NCBI GenBank assembly: GCA_028277845.1 | Contig: JANQFL010000002.1 | Location: 1-64,000, forward strand | Direction of reading: 5' to 3' | Length of the DNA stretch: 64,000 bases | Origin: Sneathiellales bacterium | Lineage (GTDB): Bacteria > Pseudomonadota > Alphaproteobacteria > JANQFL01 | Shown here: positions 45,065-54,378 of the stretch, piece by piece | Position numbering within the stretch: the first letter of the stretch is position 1 | Layout of the letters: each line of letters starts with the position of its first letter | Position numbers and translations under genes: made by a program | Notes under the pieces: model-generated | The model's database searches: none | The model's input: only the letters and a program-made list of their open reading frames with translations | Told to the model about the DNA's origin: nothing

Positions 45065-46827
45065 GACCCGGCTCCCGCGGCCGGTTGCACGGCGGCCTGC
45101 CTCTGGGGCACCTGTTTCGTCGCGCCCAATTGGCTGAGCCAGAAGATGAACACGATCAGCGCCATGAACATCAACGTAATGACGGTGATGATGTTGCCCG
45201 CCTCGCCGATGGTCGGAATGTACGCCTCGGGCGAGTTGTCCTTCATGATCGTGTAGACGTGCCAGTGGGTGCGCAGGCTGGAACGGATATAGCCCATCAG
45301 CGCCATCAGCCAGGTGAACGCCACCGGCAGCACGAACAGGGCGTATTGCGAACGCACCGTCATGCGGCCCCAGTTGACCTGGGTCTTGGTGGCGCCCTTG
45401 AGCATGAAGCCGTCGATGATGGCGGCGAAGACGATGATCGACAGGGTCGTCACCACCTGCGGCACCGAGGCGCCGACCTTGTAGACGGTGGGCGTGATAT
45501 AGCCGTAGATGCCGGCGGCGATGATGTTCAGACAGCCCACAACGTAGAGCGCGATGATCGCCGCGTTGCCGGCCTTGTACCAGGACACCGTCGGCACCCG
45601 GCTGGAGCGGTAGAACATCTGGAAGGACAGGAAGGTGAACACCAGCATAAGGTTTACGGCCGTATTCTTGGCCGGCATGATGCCAAGCGGGCCCAGCACC
45701 TTGTGGTGCGAGCCGCCCATCAGTTGCAGTTCCTGGGGTGTCAGAATCAGCGAGTGGGGCGTCACCCAGACCAGGAAACCGCCGACCATGACCACGGCGA
45801 TGTATTTCACGTAAGGTGCGTAGGACGCGCCGCGGTCGGTGCGTCCCAAACCGCACCACAAATAATAGTTGGCGGCCAGCAGGATCGAGCCGATTAGCAC
45901 GGCCTGGATGATGAACAGCCAGGCCAGCACGCCGCCCATGGCTGTGATGCCCATTTGCTGGCTATAGGCGTAAATCTCGGCCATCAGCCAGTAGCCGGCG
46001 AACGGCAGCGGCAGAAACCCGACCACGGCAATGATGTTGGAGGTGTAGCCCATCCAGTCGTAATGGGCCCTCAAATCCGCACTCTTTTCGCTGAGGAACC
46101 GGTAAGCCGCGTAGGCACCGACGATGGCCCCGCCGTAGGCGATATTGGCCAGGAAGCGGTGCAGGTTGAGTGGATTCCACAGCGGATTGCGGGTCGCCTC
46201 CCACACGGTGCCGGTGACGGCACCGTCGGGGCCGACGCCCGCCGGCGACATCATGAAAGCCGCCCAGGCGTTGGCCACGAACAGCAGGGCCAGGCCGACC
46301 GTATTGAGGATCAGCCCGATGGTCATGTGGTACCACTTCCTGTCGCCGTAGCGCAGGGCGTCCCACGAATAGTAGTAGACGTAGAGGCAGACCGATTCGA
46401 GGCCGAACAGCAAGGCGTAGATCAGCGTCTGGCCCTTGAAGACCTTGAGCAGGTAGCCCATCAGGTGCGGATAGAACAGGAACAGGGCGATCGCCAAGCC
46501 GCCGCCGGCCAGGGCGGTGAACGAATAGGCCGCCATCGAGATCTTCATGAACTCGTGGGCCATGTTGTCGTAGCGGTCGTCGCCGCTCAACACGCCGGCC
46601 AGTTCGATACACAGCACGAACAGCGGCACGGCCAGCACGAAAGCGGCGAGGAACAGGTGCATCTGCGACAGACCCCACACCAGCGTGCGGGCGCTGAAAC
46701 CCTTGATCGCCGGATAGTCGGCCCGGGTCGGCTGCGGCGCCGGATCGGCGGCGAACACCAGGTCCGGCAGTACCATCACGGCAAAGGCCATCGCCAGGAC
46801 GGCGAATGTCAAACGGACCGGGTTCAT
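45061..46827 (-). CDS. cytochrome bd-like multi-helix membrane protein
   Basis: A 588-residue integral membrane protein with about fourteen hydrophobic helices and an N-terminal signal-like segment ending VFAADPAP. The region QMHLFLAAFVLAVPLFVLC, with His57, resembles the first helix of cytochrome bd subunit I, which binds haem b595; LHRFLANIAYGG resembles the helix carrying the b558 ligand. The quinol-binding Q-loop signature of CydA was not found, and the protein is longer than CydA. Similar bd-like proteins occur in Nitrospira-type genomes. With downstream c-type cytochromes it probably exchanges electrons between quinone and periplasmic haems rather than reducing oxygen. Function is inferred. 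Confidence 0.68.
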   Translation of the reverse strand: MNPVRLTFAVLAMAFAVMVLPDLVFAADPAPQPTRADYPAIKGFSARTLVWGLSQMHLFLAAFVLAVPLFVLCIELAGVLSGDDRYDNMAHEFMKISMAAYSFTALAGGGLAIALFLFYPHLMGYLLKVFKGQTLIYALLFGLESVCLYVYYYSWDALRYGDRKWYHMTIGLILNTVGLALLFVANAWAAFMMSPAGVGPDGAVTGTVWEATRNPLWNPLNLHRFLANIAYGGAIVGAYAAYRFLSEKSADLRAHYDWMGYTSNIIAVVGFLPLPFAGYWLMAEIYAYSQQMGITAMGGVLAWLFIIQAVLIGSILLAANYYLWCGLGRTDRGASYAPYVKYIAVVMVGGFLVWVTPHSLILTPQELQLMGGSHHKVLGPLGIMPAKNTAVNLMLVFTFLSFQMFYRSSRVPTVSWYKAGNAAIIALYVVGCLNIIAAGIYGYITPTVYKVGASVPQVVTTLSIIVFAAIIDGFMLKGATKTQVNWGRMTVRSQYALFVLPVAFTWLMALMGYIRSSLRTHWHVYTIMKDNSPEAYIPTIGEAGNIITVITLMFMALIVFIFWLSQLGATKQVPQRQAAVQPAAGAGS

Positions 46828-46946
46828 TGCGGCATCAGCAGCGCGTTCACTGGCAGCCCCTGCCCTTCCATGATAAGAAAATCGATACCGTAGAAGTAGG
46901 CGGTCCACCCCACCAACGTCGCGGCCAACACGACCCACTGATTCAT
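46824..46946 (-). CDS. 40-residue membrane protein preceding the bd-like protein
   Basis: A short gene encoding MNQWVVLAATLVGWTAYFYG followed by IDFLIMEGQGLPVNALLMPQ. It has one clear transmembrane helix. Its TGA overlaps the ATG of the bd-like gene (ATGA), which strongly supports that it is translated. Small single-helix subunits are common in bd and cbb3 oxidases (CydX, CcoQ). Sequence similarity to those is too weak to name it. Confidence 0.72.
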   Translation of the reverse strand: MNQWVVLAATLVGWTAYFYGIDFLIMEGQGLPVNALLMPQ

Positions 46947-46961
46947 TTCGTTCCCCACATG

Positions 46962-47084
46962 TCAGTGCACCGCCGGCGCGCCGTGGTCGTAGATCAACAT
47001 CCACCAGAAGAACACCAGCACCGCGAGCAGGGTGATCCAGAAGACAGCCGGGCCGAGAACCGTTGCCTTGGGTTTGTCGTTCAT
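46962..47084 (-). CDS. 40-residue membrane protein, first gene of the cytochrome operon
   Basis: A short gene encoding MNDKPKATVLGP, then a hydrophobic helix AVFWITLLAVLVFFWWMLIY and the tail DHGAPAVH. The start at 47084 follows GGGAGAG; the open frame runs further up but crosses the sigma-54 promoter. It is the first gene after that promoter, with about 40 bases of leader, and ends 15 bases before the next small gene. A small subunit of the bd-like complex is the likeliest role. Confidence 0.72.
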   Translation of the reverse strand: MNDKPKATVLGPAVFWITLLAVLVFFWWMLIYDHGAPAVH

Positions 47085-47139
47085 TGTGTTCCGCTCTCCC
47101 TGTGCCGGGTTCAACACGCGCGCACTGTCCGCATGTGAT

Positions 47140-47155
47140 TGCAAATCGCGGGCCA
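47140..47155 (-). promoter_or_regulatory. sigma-54 promoter of the membrane cytochrome operon
   Basis: The minus strand reads TGGCCCGCGATTTGCA, matching TGGCACG-N4-TTGCW at all but one position. Transcription would start near 47128, about 45 bases before the first small gene. Together with the reductase-operon promoter it gives two sigma-54 promoters with the same architecture. Confidence 0.8.
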
Positions 47156-47256
47156 ACGCCGGCGGGCTTGGCTTCAATTCACTTCTACAAACAATTTCAA
47201 TGCGTTATCAGAAGCCAAATCATTGTCTTCGCGGGCTGGCGCCATCGGCTTCGACA

Positions 47257-47283
47257 TTTTGTTCAATTCCCGATTGGTCAAAA
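47257..47283 (-). promoter_or_regulatory. palindromic candidate enhancer site of the cytochrome operon
   Basis: An interrupted palindrome, TTTTGTTCAAT / ATTGGTCAAAA with TCCCG between, with 9 of 11 pairs matching. Its left arm is contained in the 12-mer shared with the reductase operon. It lies about 115 bp upstream of the -12/-24 promoter and just after the activator gene's stop. It is the best candidate binding site for that activator. Confidence 0.55.
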
Positions 47284-47289
47284 CGACGA

Positions 47290-48684
47290 TCACTTGCCCA
47301 TTCCGCCGTTGACCGCCATCCTGGGTTTGAGGCCGTATTCCTTGATCCGCCGGTCCAGTTTCGGCCGGCTGGTGCCGAGGATTTCGCAGGCCTTGCCCTT
47401 GTGCCAGTCGGTGCTCTCCAAAACGCTGAGGATGTGCTCGCGTTCGATATCCTTGAGCGACAACGTGGCGGAGTCCGAAGCCAAGCGATCCTCGTTGGCA
47501 AGCTCCCCATCACTTTCCGCCGCGCCTTCCAACATTTCGTCGGGTAGCTGTGCCAGATGCAGGATGTCGCCTTGCGACATGACGACAGCCTTGATCAGAA
47601 CGTTTTCCAATTGCCGCACATTGCCCGGCCAGGCATAGCCGACAAGACGGTCCATCACGTTCCCGGGAACGCGACGTATGCTTTTGTGGTTTTCCTTGTT
47701 GATGCGCTTTAGCAGATGCTCGACCAGGAGCGGGATGTCCTCCTGGCGTTCACGCAGCGGCGGCAAGTCGATGCTGAACACGTTCAAACGGTAATAAAGA
47801 TCTTCGCGGAACTCCCCGTCCGTCACTTTCTGAGCCAAATCCACATTGGTGGCCGCGACAAACCGGGCCGAACTGATCTTGGCGTGGGTCCCGCCCACCG
47901 GCGTGTATTCCCGCTCCTCAAGCAGCCGGAGCAACTTGCCCTGCATGCGCGGCGACAGTTCACCGATCTCGTCGAGGAACAGTGTGCCCTCGCCGGCCAG
48001 GTCGACCTTGCCGCGTCGTGCATTGACGGCACCGGTGAAGGCGCCTTTCTCGTGGCCGAACAAATCGCTTTCCAGCAGGGTCTCGACAAGCGCGGCACAG
48101 TTGACGGCGACGAAAGGCTTGTCGGCGTCGGGTCCGGCCTTGTGGATGGCCCGGGCCACCAGTTCCTTACCGGTGCCGGATTCGCCCAGGATCAGCACCG
48201 TCACGTTGCTCTGCGACACCATGCCGATGGACTTGAACACGTTTTTCATGGCCCGGGTGCGGCCGATGATGGTGGCCGCTTCGTCGCCGCCTTCGACCAG
48301 CAAGGCGTCGCCGTCGCTTTCCACGCGCATGCGCAGGGCTTTGTCGACGGCGGCCTCCAAATCATCCAGATCGATAGGTTTGGTGATGTAATCGATGGCC
48401 CCGCCTTGCATGGCGGCAACGGTGCTGTCCAGGTCATGGAACGCGGTAATCATGATCACCGGCACATCGGGCCGTTCCCGGCGGATATCCGTCAGCAGGG
48501 ACAATCCATCACGGCCCGGCATGCGGATATCGGACACGACGACATCGATGGGGTTGGCTAACAGAACATCCAGTCCCTCGTCCGCGCTGGCGGCGGTTTT
48601 GACATCGAAACCGCTGCTGGAAAAGTGCAGTTTCAGCGTACGGGAACTGGACTGATCATCATCAATGATCAAGATATTCGGCAT
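47290..48684 (-). CDS. NtrC-family sigma-54-dependent response regulator
   Basis: A 464-residue activator. The receiver domain spans residues 1-115 with phospho-acceptor Asp52 in [10 protein letters not shown]. The AAA+ domain has Walker A GESGTGKE (167-174), the sigma-54-contacting GAFTGA loop (214-219) and the LFLDEIGEL Walker B. A Fis-type helix-turn-helix is at the C-terminus ([20 protein letters not shown]). It is encoded between the AsmA-like gene and the cytochrome operon, and the sensor kinase is two genes upstream. It is the obvious candidate to drive the two sigma-54 promoters nearby. Confidence 0.92.
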   Translation of the reverse strand: MPNILIIDDDQSSSRTLKLHFSSSGFDVKTAASADEGLDVLLANPIDVVVSDIRMPGRDGLSLLTDIRRERPDVPVIMITAFHDLDSTVAAMQGGAIDYITKPIDLDDLEAAVDKALRMRVESDGDALLVEGGDEAATIIGRTRAMKNVFKSIGMVSQSNVTVLILGESGTGKELVARAIHKAGPDADKPFVAVNCAALVETLLESDLFGHEKGAFTGAVNARRGKVDLAGEGTLFLDEIGELSPRMQGKLLRLLEEREYTPVGGTHAKISSARFVAATNVDLAQKVTDGEFREDLYYRLNVFSIDLPPLRERQEDIPLLVEHLLKRINKENHKSIRRVPGNVMDRLVGYAWPGNVRQLENVLIKAVVMSQGDILHLAQLPDEMLEGAAESDGELANEDRLASDSATLSLKDIEREHILSVLESTDWHKGKACEILGTSRPKLDRRIKEYGLKPRMAVNGGMGK

Positions 48685-48791
48685 GCTCTCCCACCGGTGT
48701 ATCTGCAGATAGCGGTGGTAAGATTAGGTCGGGCGGCCAGACCGGGCCTTGTTTTGAGTCAATTGCCGATCGCGCGCGGAAACGGACGATG

Positions 48792-51700
48792 TCAGTCGAA
48801 TATGCCGCCGAAAAGGTCACGCAGAATGCCGGGCGCCAGTACCGAACCCGGATTGACCGAGACCTGCGGGTCACTGGCCTTGCCATCGACAGCGTATTTG
48901 ACCGCCAGCAGCCCTTCCCTGCCACTGCCCGTCAGTACCCGCCCAAGAACGGGTATCTGGGCCAACAGCTTGTTCAGGCGCCGGGCCGGCACAACCAAGC
49001 CTTCAATCCTAACCGCATCCGCATCGAGATCGACCCGACCGGCCGCCGTAATGGCCAGTGATCCGCCATGGGCACGCAAGTTGTCCGACGAGATCGCACC
49101 GCCTTCGAGGACCAGAGTCCCGAACAGGCGATCGAACGGAATACCGTCACGCTCAAACACGCCGCGAATGTCGGCCAATGACTCGACAGCCAATACCTGC
49201 CCGAGGATCGGTGTGCGTTTGACGTGAAACGTGTTGACGTCCAGGGTCGCGTACATGGGGCTGTCGTCGGGACGCCGTTTGCGGACTCCCTCAACCAGCA
49301 TTCGCCCACCCGAAATTCCTTCCGACAAGCCCGTGGCTTTGAGCAGACGGCCGAAATCGGACGACCGCACGACCAGAAAGTGATCACCATTGGCCAGCGG
49401 AGCGAAACGCAGATCCAGCACCGGCACAAGCCCCGCGTCGGCGGACGCCGACGCCGAGATATTGGCTTCTTGCCAAACCTCGTCCCGATAGTCGAACTCG
49501 AGGGATACGGCAATGAGATATGTGTCGTCGGCTAGGTAGACCCGGTCCAACTTTGGCGCACGCAACTTGACCGATGTAAATGTCGGCACCGGCGGCGTTC
49601 GATCCGCATCCGAACGTGCGGTTTCCCCTTTGCCAGAAACGCTTCCCAGATATGCGCTTGCGTCCACCGTCCCTTTTCCCACCGCAATATCGGCCACTTG
49701 TCCTTTAACGCGGACGGTGAGATCTTTTAGATGGCTTTTGCCGAGTATCACTTCGGTCACAGCCACGTCGATAGCCGATCCAGGTTTTAACGCCGTCTTC
49801 ATCCGACCGGCGGCACGCAGTCCGCCCGCTTCGACCGTGGCGTTCTCCAAAATGATTTGATCGTCTGGTCCGATGGTGACCCGTCCGGCGATTCGTCCCG
49901 CTTGGCCGGCTTGTTTGCGCCATTGGATCGCCGGAAGATCAATCCGCGCCGACCGCACATCCACCACGGCGTCCATGACGACTGTACGTCGGCCATCTAC
50001 GCGGCCCGCAACGGTGACGGCATGGGGGCCTTGCAGATACGCCGTCAGGTCCAGTCCGAAAGCGGACCAGTAGGCTGCATCGATCTGTGGCAAGCTGGCT
50101 TCAAACCGGGTTCCGTTCAGTCCTCCCGGCGTCATGGCCTGCTTGATGTCCACCACCATCGGGGCGTCGGCGAATGTCAGGGCACCGGACAGCTGCAGCA
50201 ACTTACCATCGAAGCCAAAGTCAAGATCGGCATTGCGCACGTCCTGGCCCAATAGCGCTTCGGGAACCGACGCATCGGCGACGGAACCTGTCGCACTCAG
50301 CCTGGCGGTTTGCAGGGATACGGCCTTGCCGAGTGGAAAGGACATGGAAAGAGATGACGTCAAACGTCCGCTGGAGCGGCTGACGTCGAAGGGCAAGGCC
50401 GCCGTTCCGGGACCGCCCAAGCGCTCCACCACGGCCAGGGTCTCGCGCACACCGCCGAAAAACTCCGTGGACAGTTCGGCCCGGAGAGACGCATTTCTCA
50501 GTCCGGAGATACGCACCTCCGTATCCGAAAAAGTCAGGGACGCCAGCGTCGCCGCCGGAACGCTGACCACGGCGGTGTCCTTTCCGACGGAGACTTCGCC
50601 TGCCGGTGCCTTCACGGCCGGAACGCCGGGTGCGATTTGCACGGCGGCGTTGCGGAACCGCAATGACGCCTCCACGGTACGTACGCTGTTTTGCGTGATG
50701 GCGCCGTCCGCCACGACGGCATGAAACCTGGCTTGTCCGGCCGTGACCGTCCCTTGCCTTAGATCCTGGCCGATCCAGGCCCGAAGATCCGATGGGTCGC
50801 CTGCCGGCCAATAGGTCTTGATGTCCGTGACCGACACATTTTCGACCGTTACGTTGCCTTTGATTTCCTGACTTTCGTCACGCAGGTGAACGGCCCCTTC
50901 GACGACCGCCTTGGTCTGACCGTCAGCCGACAGATCCGCGGCAAGTTCGGCCCGGTCGATTTCGACGATACCCGCGGCCAAATCGACACGCCCTTCCGCG
51001 GAGACGGATCGTAAAGGTAGGGGTTTCGGCACCAGCGGCTCCCGGATCTCGCCCGGCCTTTGCCCCTTCAGTCGGAATGTGTAGGTCTGTAAAGCCGAAG
51101 CACGCGCCAGGAGAAACGAGGCTTGCCCCTCAATTGGAATCGCGACCGCATACAAGGGATTGTTGGATTTCTCGAATTCGGGGAATTCCGATGGATTGAC
51201 GTTGTCGAATGCAATATCGACACGGCCTGCATCCTCGGACAGCGTTGCGTTGACATCGAGGTTCAGTTCTTCGCTCAACCCGTCCGTCGCAACCGAAGCC
51301 GTCATGATACCGCCCAGACGGTCTTGAAGTCGTTGAACTTGCAGGCGCGGGATTTTCAATAGCCATTCCCGACCCGTTTTCTCCCTGGTCAGGGTCACGC
51401 GGGCATGATGCAGCGTGACGGCCTCAAGAACCCGAAACAAGGATGTATCGTTGCCGGGAGACAACACGGTTTGTACGAGCCGCCAGGGATCGAACGCCGT
51501 GTCGGGCAGATCGACGCTTTCGTCCGGCACGACCGACGTATCCGCGCCGGCATGTACGCGGCCGTCCAGGCCGATGCGCAACGCAGTTTCGATTCCGACC
51601 ACATCGATCCTGGACGGCTGCACCCGGCCCGACAGCAGCGCGGTCACATCCAGACGGATTTTGGTCGAGGGAATCTCGAGAACACGACGCCCGCCGGCTT

Positions 51701-51953
51701 CCCGTAATGACGATCCGCCGGTTCGGATCACGAGGGAATGATCCTCGCGGTCCCACGCCACCGCCGCGCTGTTGATGTCGAGCTCGTATCCGCTGGCGGG
51801 ATCGACCAGCGCCTGCTGTAAATAGGGCAGCAAAAACGAAACCTGGACAGGGGCCACGGACAGACGCCACAGCAGGCCGCCCGCCGCGATGACGGCAAGG
51901 ATCAGGAAACCGGCCAAAAACCGGATGAATCGTTTGGAACGGCGCCGGCGCAT
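48792..51953 (-). CDS. AsmA-like / YhdP-type envelope protein
   Basis: A 1053-residue protein with one N-terminal membrane helix (FIRFLAGFLILAVIAAGGLLW) and a very long beta-rich periplasmic part. It contains a DUF3971-like region and ends in an AsmA-like C-terminal domain (GSVLAPGILRDLFGGIFD). Such proteins (YhdP, TamB, AsmA relatives) bridge the periplasm and move phospholipids to the outer membrane. It is inserted between the kinase and the response regulator genes, so it probably shares their transcript, but no direct link to respiration is evident. Confidence 0.75.
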   Translation of the reverse strand: MRRRRSKRFIRFLAGFLILAVIAAGGLLWRLSVAPVQVSFLLPYLQQALVDPASGYELDINSAAVAWDREDHSLVIRTGGSSLREAGGRRVLEIPSTKIRLDVTALLSGRVQPSRIDVVGIETALRIGLDGRVHAGADTSVVPDESVDLPDTAFDPWRLVQTVLSPGNDTSLFRVLEAVTLHHARVTLTREKTGREWLLKIPRLQVQRLQDRLGGIMTASVATDGLSEELNLDVNATLSEDAGRVDIAFDNVNPSEFPEFEKSNNPLYAVAIPIEGQASFLLARASALQTYTFRLKGQRPGEIREPLVPKPLPLRSVSAEGRVDLAAGIVEIDRAELAADLSADGQTKAVVEGAVHLRDESQEIKGNVTVENVSVTDIKTYWPAGDPSDLRAWIGQDLRQGTVTAGQARFHAVVADGAITQNSVRTVEASLRFRNAAVQIAPGVPAVKAPAGEVSVGKDTAVVSVPAATLASLTFSDTEVRISGLRNASLRAELSTEFFGGVRETLAVVERLGGPGTAALPFDVSRSSGRLTSSLSMSFPLGKAVSLQTARLSATGSVADASVPEALLGQDVRNADLDFGFDGKLLQLSGALTFADAPMVVDIKQAMTPGGLNGTRFEASLPQIDAAYWSAFGLDLTAYLQGPHAVTVAGRVDGRRTVVMDAVVDVRSARIDLPAIQWRKQAGQAGRIAGRVTIGPDDQIILENATVEAGGLRAAGRMKTALKPGSAIDVAVTEVILGKSHLKDLTVRVKGQVADIAVGKGTVDASAYLGSVSGKGETARSDADRTPPVPTFTSVKLRAPKLDRVYLADDTYLIAVSLEFDYRDEVWQEANISASASADAGLVPVLDLRFAPLANGDHFLVVRSSDFGRLLKATGLSEGISGGRMLVEGVRKRRPDDSPMYATLDVNTFHVKRTPILGQVLAVESLADIRGVFERDGIPFDRLFGTLVLEGGAISSDNLRAHGGSLAITAAGRVDLDADAVRIEGLVVPARRLNKLLAQIPVLGRVLTGSGREGLLAVKYAVDGKASDPQVSVNPGSVLAPGILRDLFGGIFD

Positions 51954-52032
51954 GGCGGGATGTTACCGGGCCTCGGTCCCGACTTCAGTAAAGAAACCGG
52001 CCCTGGATGACCAATTCTTTGTCATTTGACAA

Positions 52033-54378
52033 TCATTCGGCGGAAACCGTCGGTAAGTGAAACGTGACACGGGTTCCCGCGCCCTCTTTGGATTCGATAG
52101 ACACATCGCCGCCATGCTGATCGACGATTCGCTTGACGATGGCCAGGCCCAGACCCGTGCCCTTCGTCCGTGTTGTGAAAAACGGTTCGAATACATCGGC
52201 CAGCGTATCTTCGGAAATGCCGACGCCGGTGTCCGAGATGACGATTTGAACGGTGGGGTCTTCGCTCAACACCATGTGGGTCGAGACGTTCAACGTACCG
52301 CCATCGGACATGGCCTCGATGGCGTTGTCGACCAGATTGCGCAGCACCGCCATGACCTTGACCCGGTCACCGTAGATCTTCGGCAAGGCCTGGGCGTCGT
52401 CGCGCGTCACCGAAATGCCGTGCTCGCGGATTCGATGGTCGAAGGCGGCCAAGGTTTCGTCGATGATCGGCGTGATGTCATGCCAATCGGACTGCAACCG
52501 GTCCGGACGGGCATAGCTCAGCATATCGCGCAGGATTTCCTCCATGTAGCGCACCTGCTCGAGCCCCATTTCGCAGCTTTCCCGTGACCCGTCATCGCTC
52601 TCCGACGAGCGGCGGAACAGAATCTGCAGGTTCATCTTGACCGTCGAGAGGGCGTTGCGAAGATCATGGGCGATCATGCTGGCCATGCGGCCCATGGCGG
52701 TCAGGCCCTGCGTTTCGGCGATTTCCCGCGTCCGCGCCTCTACTTCGCTTTCCAGGCTCTGCTGGTATTCGCGCGCCAGGGTGATGTCGCGAAATATGGC
52801 CACCAGGGCAACCACGTCGCCGTTTTCACCATGAATGGGACTGATACTGACGTCGATCGGAAACATGTCGCCGTTGGCGCGCCGGGCCAAAACCTCGCCG
52901 CGCCAAGTCAGTTCGCCGCCGATGGCATCCCGCAGCTCGTTCCACCGCGACCGCGACGTGTGGTCGAGCGCAGCGCCGGCATCCAAAAGGGATAGGGATT
53001 CGCCGTGCACGGCACCGGTGCCGTAACCGGTGACCGTCTCGAACGAAGGATTGACATAGTAGATGCGTCCGTCCGGCTCCATCAGCACCATGGCGTCGGC
53101 CGCATCCTCCACGGCGCGGGCAAATGCCCTGAGCTCGCTTTCCGACGCCGATACACGCGCCGCCATGCGGTTGAACTCGGCCGCCAGTTCGCCGATTTCG
53201 TCCGACGTGGAGACCTCCACCGCCCGGTCGCGTACACCGCGGGCGAACCGCCGGACGCCTTCCTGCAACTGCTGCAGCGGTGTCGTGATGTGCCAGGCGA
53301 TGAACGCGCCACCCAGGCCGACGATGACCACGCCGACCGCGCCCGCGAGCGCAAAGAAGCCCAGTGAATTGCGCAGTACCGCGTAACTTTCGACAGGCGC
53401 CTGCGTCACGACGACGGCCCACGGCGGCAACTGAAAACGGTCGCGCAGGCCATTGATGGCCAAGGTACGGGCAATGCAAACCAGACGCTGCCAAAAGAAC
53501 GGGCCGCGGTCGTCACTGAGCGTGACCCAGTACGGGCTGTTGCCGTCAGCCACGTTCTGCTGGCTGGTGATTCCGGCTTCCGGCCGTTCGGCCAGAGCCT
53601 GAACCAGCAGCGGTTGGCCGCGCCCGCTCAACGGCACACCCGCATAATCGACCAGGACCGCTTCACCGGTGTTGCCGAAGCGTACACCGTCGATGACGTC
53701 GACCAACTGATCGAAACGGTAGGAGCCGACGACGTAGCCGACGATATTGATGCCGCCCCATACCGGCGCGGCCACAGTCAACGCTCCGGCCTGCCGATCC
53801 AAATCCACGTAAACGAAATGATCGGACTTCTGCGTCAATGCCCGATACCAGGAGAGGTCGCCGATCACCCGGTCCTGTGGCGGATTACTGGCGGCAATGA
53901 TGGCGCCGTGCAGGTCGACGACAAACAAGGCGCCGACGAGGCCTTCCTTCAGACGGGCCAAAATCGCCAGACGGTGTGACAGTTGCGGATGCAACTGGCT
54001 GCTGCCGCCCACCCGGGCCGCCGCGTCCCGCCATTCCTTGGTCAACCGGTCATTGCGCACCTGGAGCCACGGCGCCGGCCGGCCGTCATAGATTTCGAAG
54101 GCTTCCATGGCCACTTCGGTGGTCAGAACGTCGGTCGCAATCCCTTGTATGAAGGCGGTTTCCGTCCGCACGCGGCTCTCGAACTGGCCCACCACGCGGG
54201 AGGCTATTTGGCAGTAGGTCTGGCCCAGTGTGCCCTGGATCGTCGACAGACCCGAGATGTAGACGACGATGCCGCCGAAAAAGACGGCGCCCACGGCACC
54301 AAGCACGAACCAGAGGATCAACCGGCCGCGGATCCCCAGCGACAGTGGCTTGGAAAGAGGATCGGCGGCGGTCGTCAT
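52033..54378 (-). CDS. NtrB-like membrane sensor histidine kinase (dCache-HAMP-PAS)
   Basis: A 781-residue kinase. A helix near residues 20-42 and another near 335-360 enclose a roughly 290-residue periplasmic dCache-type sensing domain. HAMP (near 365-415), a PAS domain (about 420-545) and a HisKA domain follow; the phospho-acceptor is His571 in ASMIAHDLRNALS. The HATPase domain ends the protein, with LVDNAIEAMSDGG, DTGVGISEDTL and GTGLGLAIV. It lies one gene upstream of the sigma-54 activator, its probable partner, and overlaps the preceding small gene by four bases. The periplasmic ligand is unknown; a reductase substrate is an attractive guess. Confidence 0.88.
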   Translation of the reverse strand: MTTAADPLSKPLSLGIRGRLILWFVLGAVGAVFFGGIVVYISGLSTIQGTLGQTYCQIASRVVGQFESRVRTETAFIQGIATDVLTTEVAMEAFEIYDGRPAPWLQVRNDRLTKEWRDAAARVGGSSQLHPQLSHRLAILARLKEGLVGALFVVDLHGAIIAASNPPQDRVIGDLSWYRALTQKSDHFVYVDLDRQAGALTVAAPVWGGINIVGYVVGSYRFDQLVDVIDGVRFGNTGEAVLVDYAGVPLSGRGQPLLVQALAERPEAGITSQQNVADGNSPYWVTLSDDRGPFFWQRLVCIARTLAINGLRDRFQLPPWAVVVTQAPVESYAVLRNSLGFFALAGAVGVVIVGLGGAFIAWHITTPLQQLQEGVRRFARGVRDRAVEVSTSDEIGELAAEFNRMAARVSASESELRAFARAVEDAADAMVLMEPDGRIYYVNPSFETVTGYGTGAVHGESLSLLDAGAALDHTSRSRWNELRDAIGGELTWRGEVLARRANGDMFPIDVSISPIHGENGDVVALVAIFRDITLAREYQQSLESEVEARTREIAETQGLTAMGRMASMIAHDLRNALSTVKMNLQILFRRSSESDDGSRESCEMGLEQVRYMEEILRDMLSYARPDRLQSDWHDITPIIDETLAAFDHRIREHGISVTRDDAQALPKIYGDRVKVMAVLRNLVDNAIEAMSDGGTLNVSTHMVLSEDPTVQIVISDTGVGISEDTLADVFEPFFTTRTKGTGLGLAIVKRIVDQHGGDVSIESKEGAGTRVTFHLPTVSAE

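Noticed and set aside
44210-45859. 549-codon reading of the dihaem cytochrome gene
   Set aside because: The first 265 codons overlap the bd-like gene out of frame; the ATG at 45064 with a membrane anchor is the real start.
45061-46827. Ordinary cytochrome bd oxidase subunit I
   Set aside because: It is longer, lacks a recognisable quinol Q-loop and a CydB partner, and is coupled to c-type cytochromes instead.
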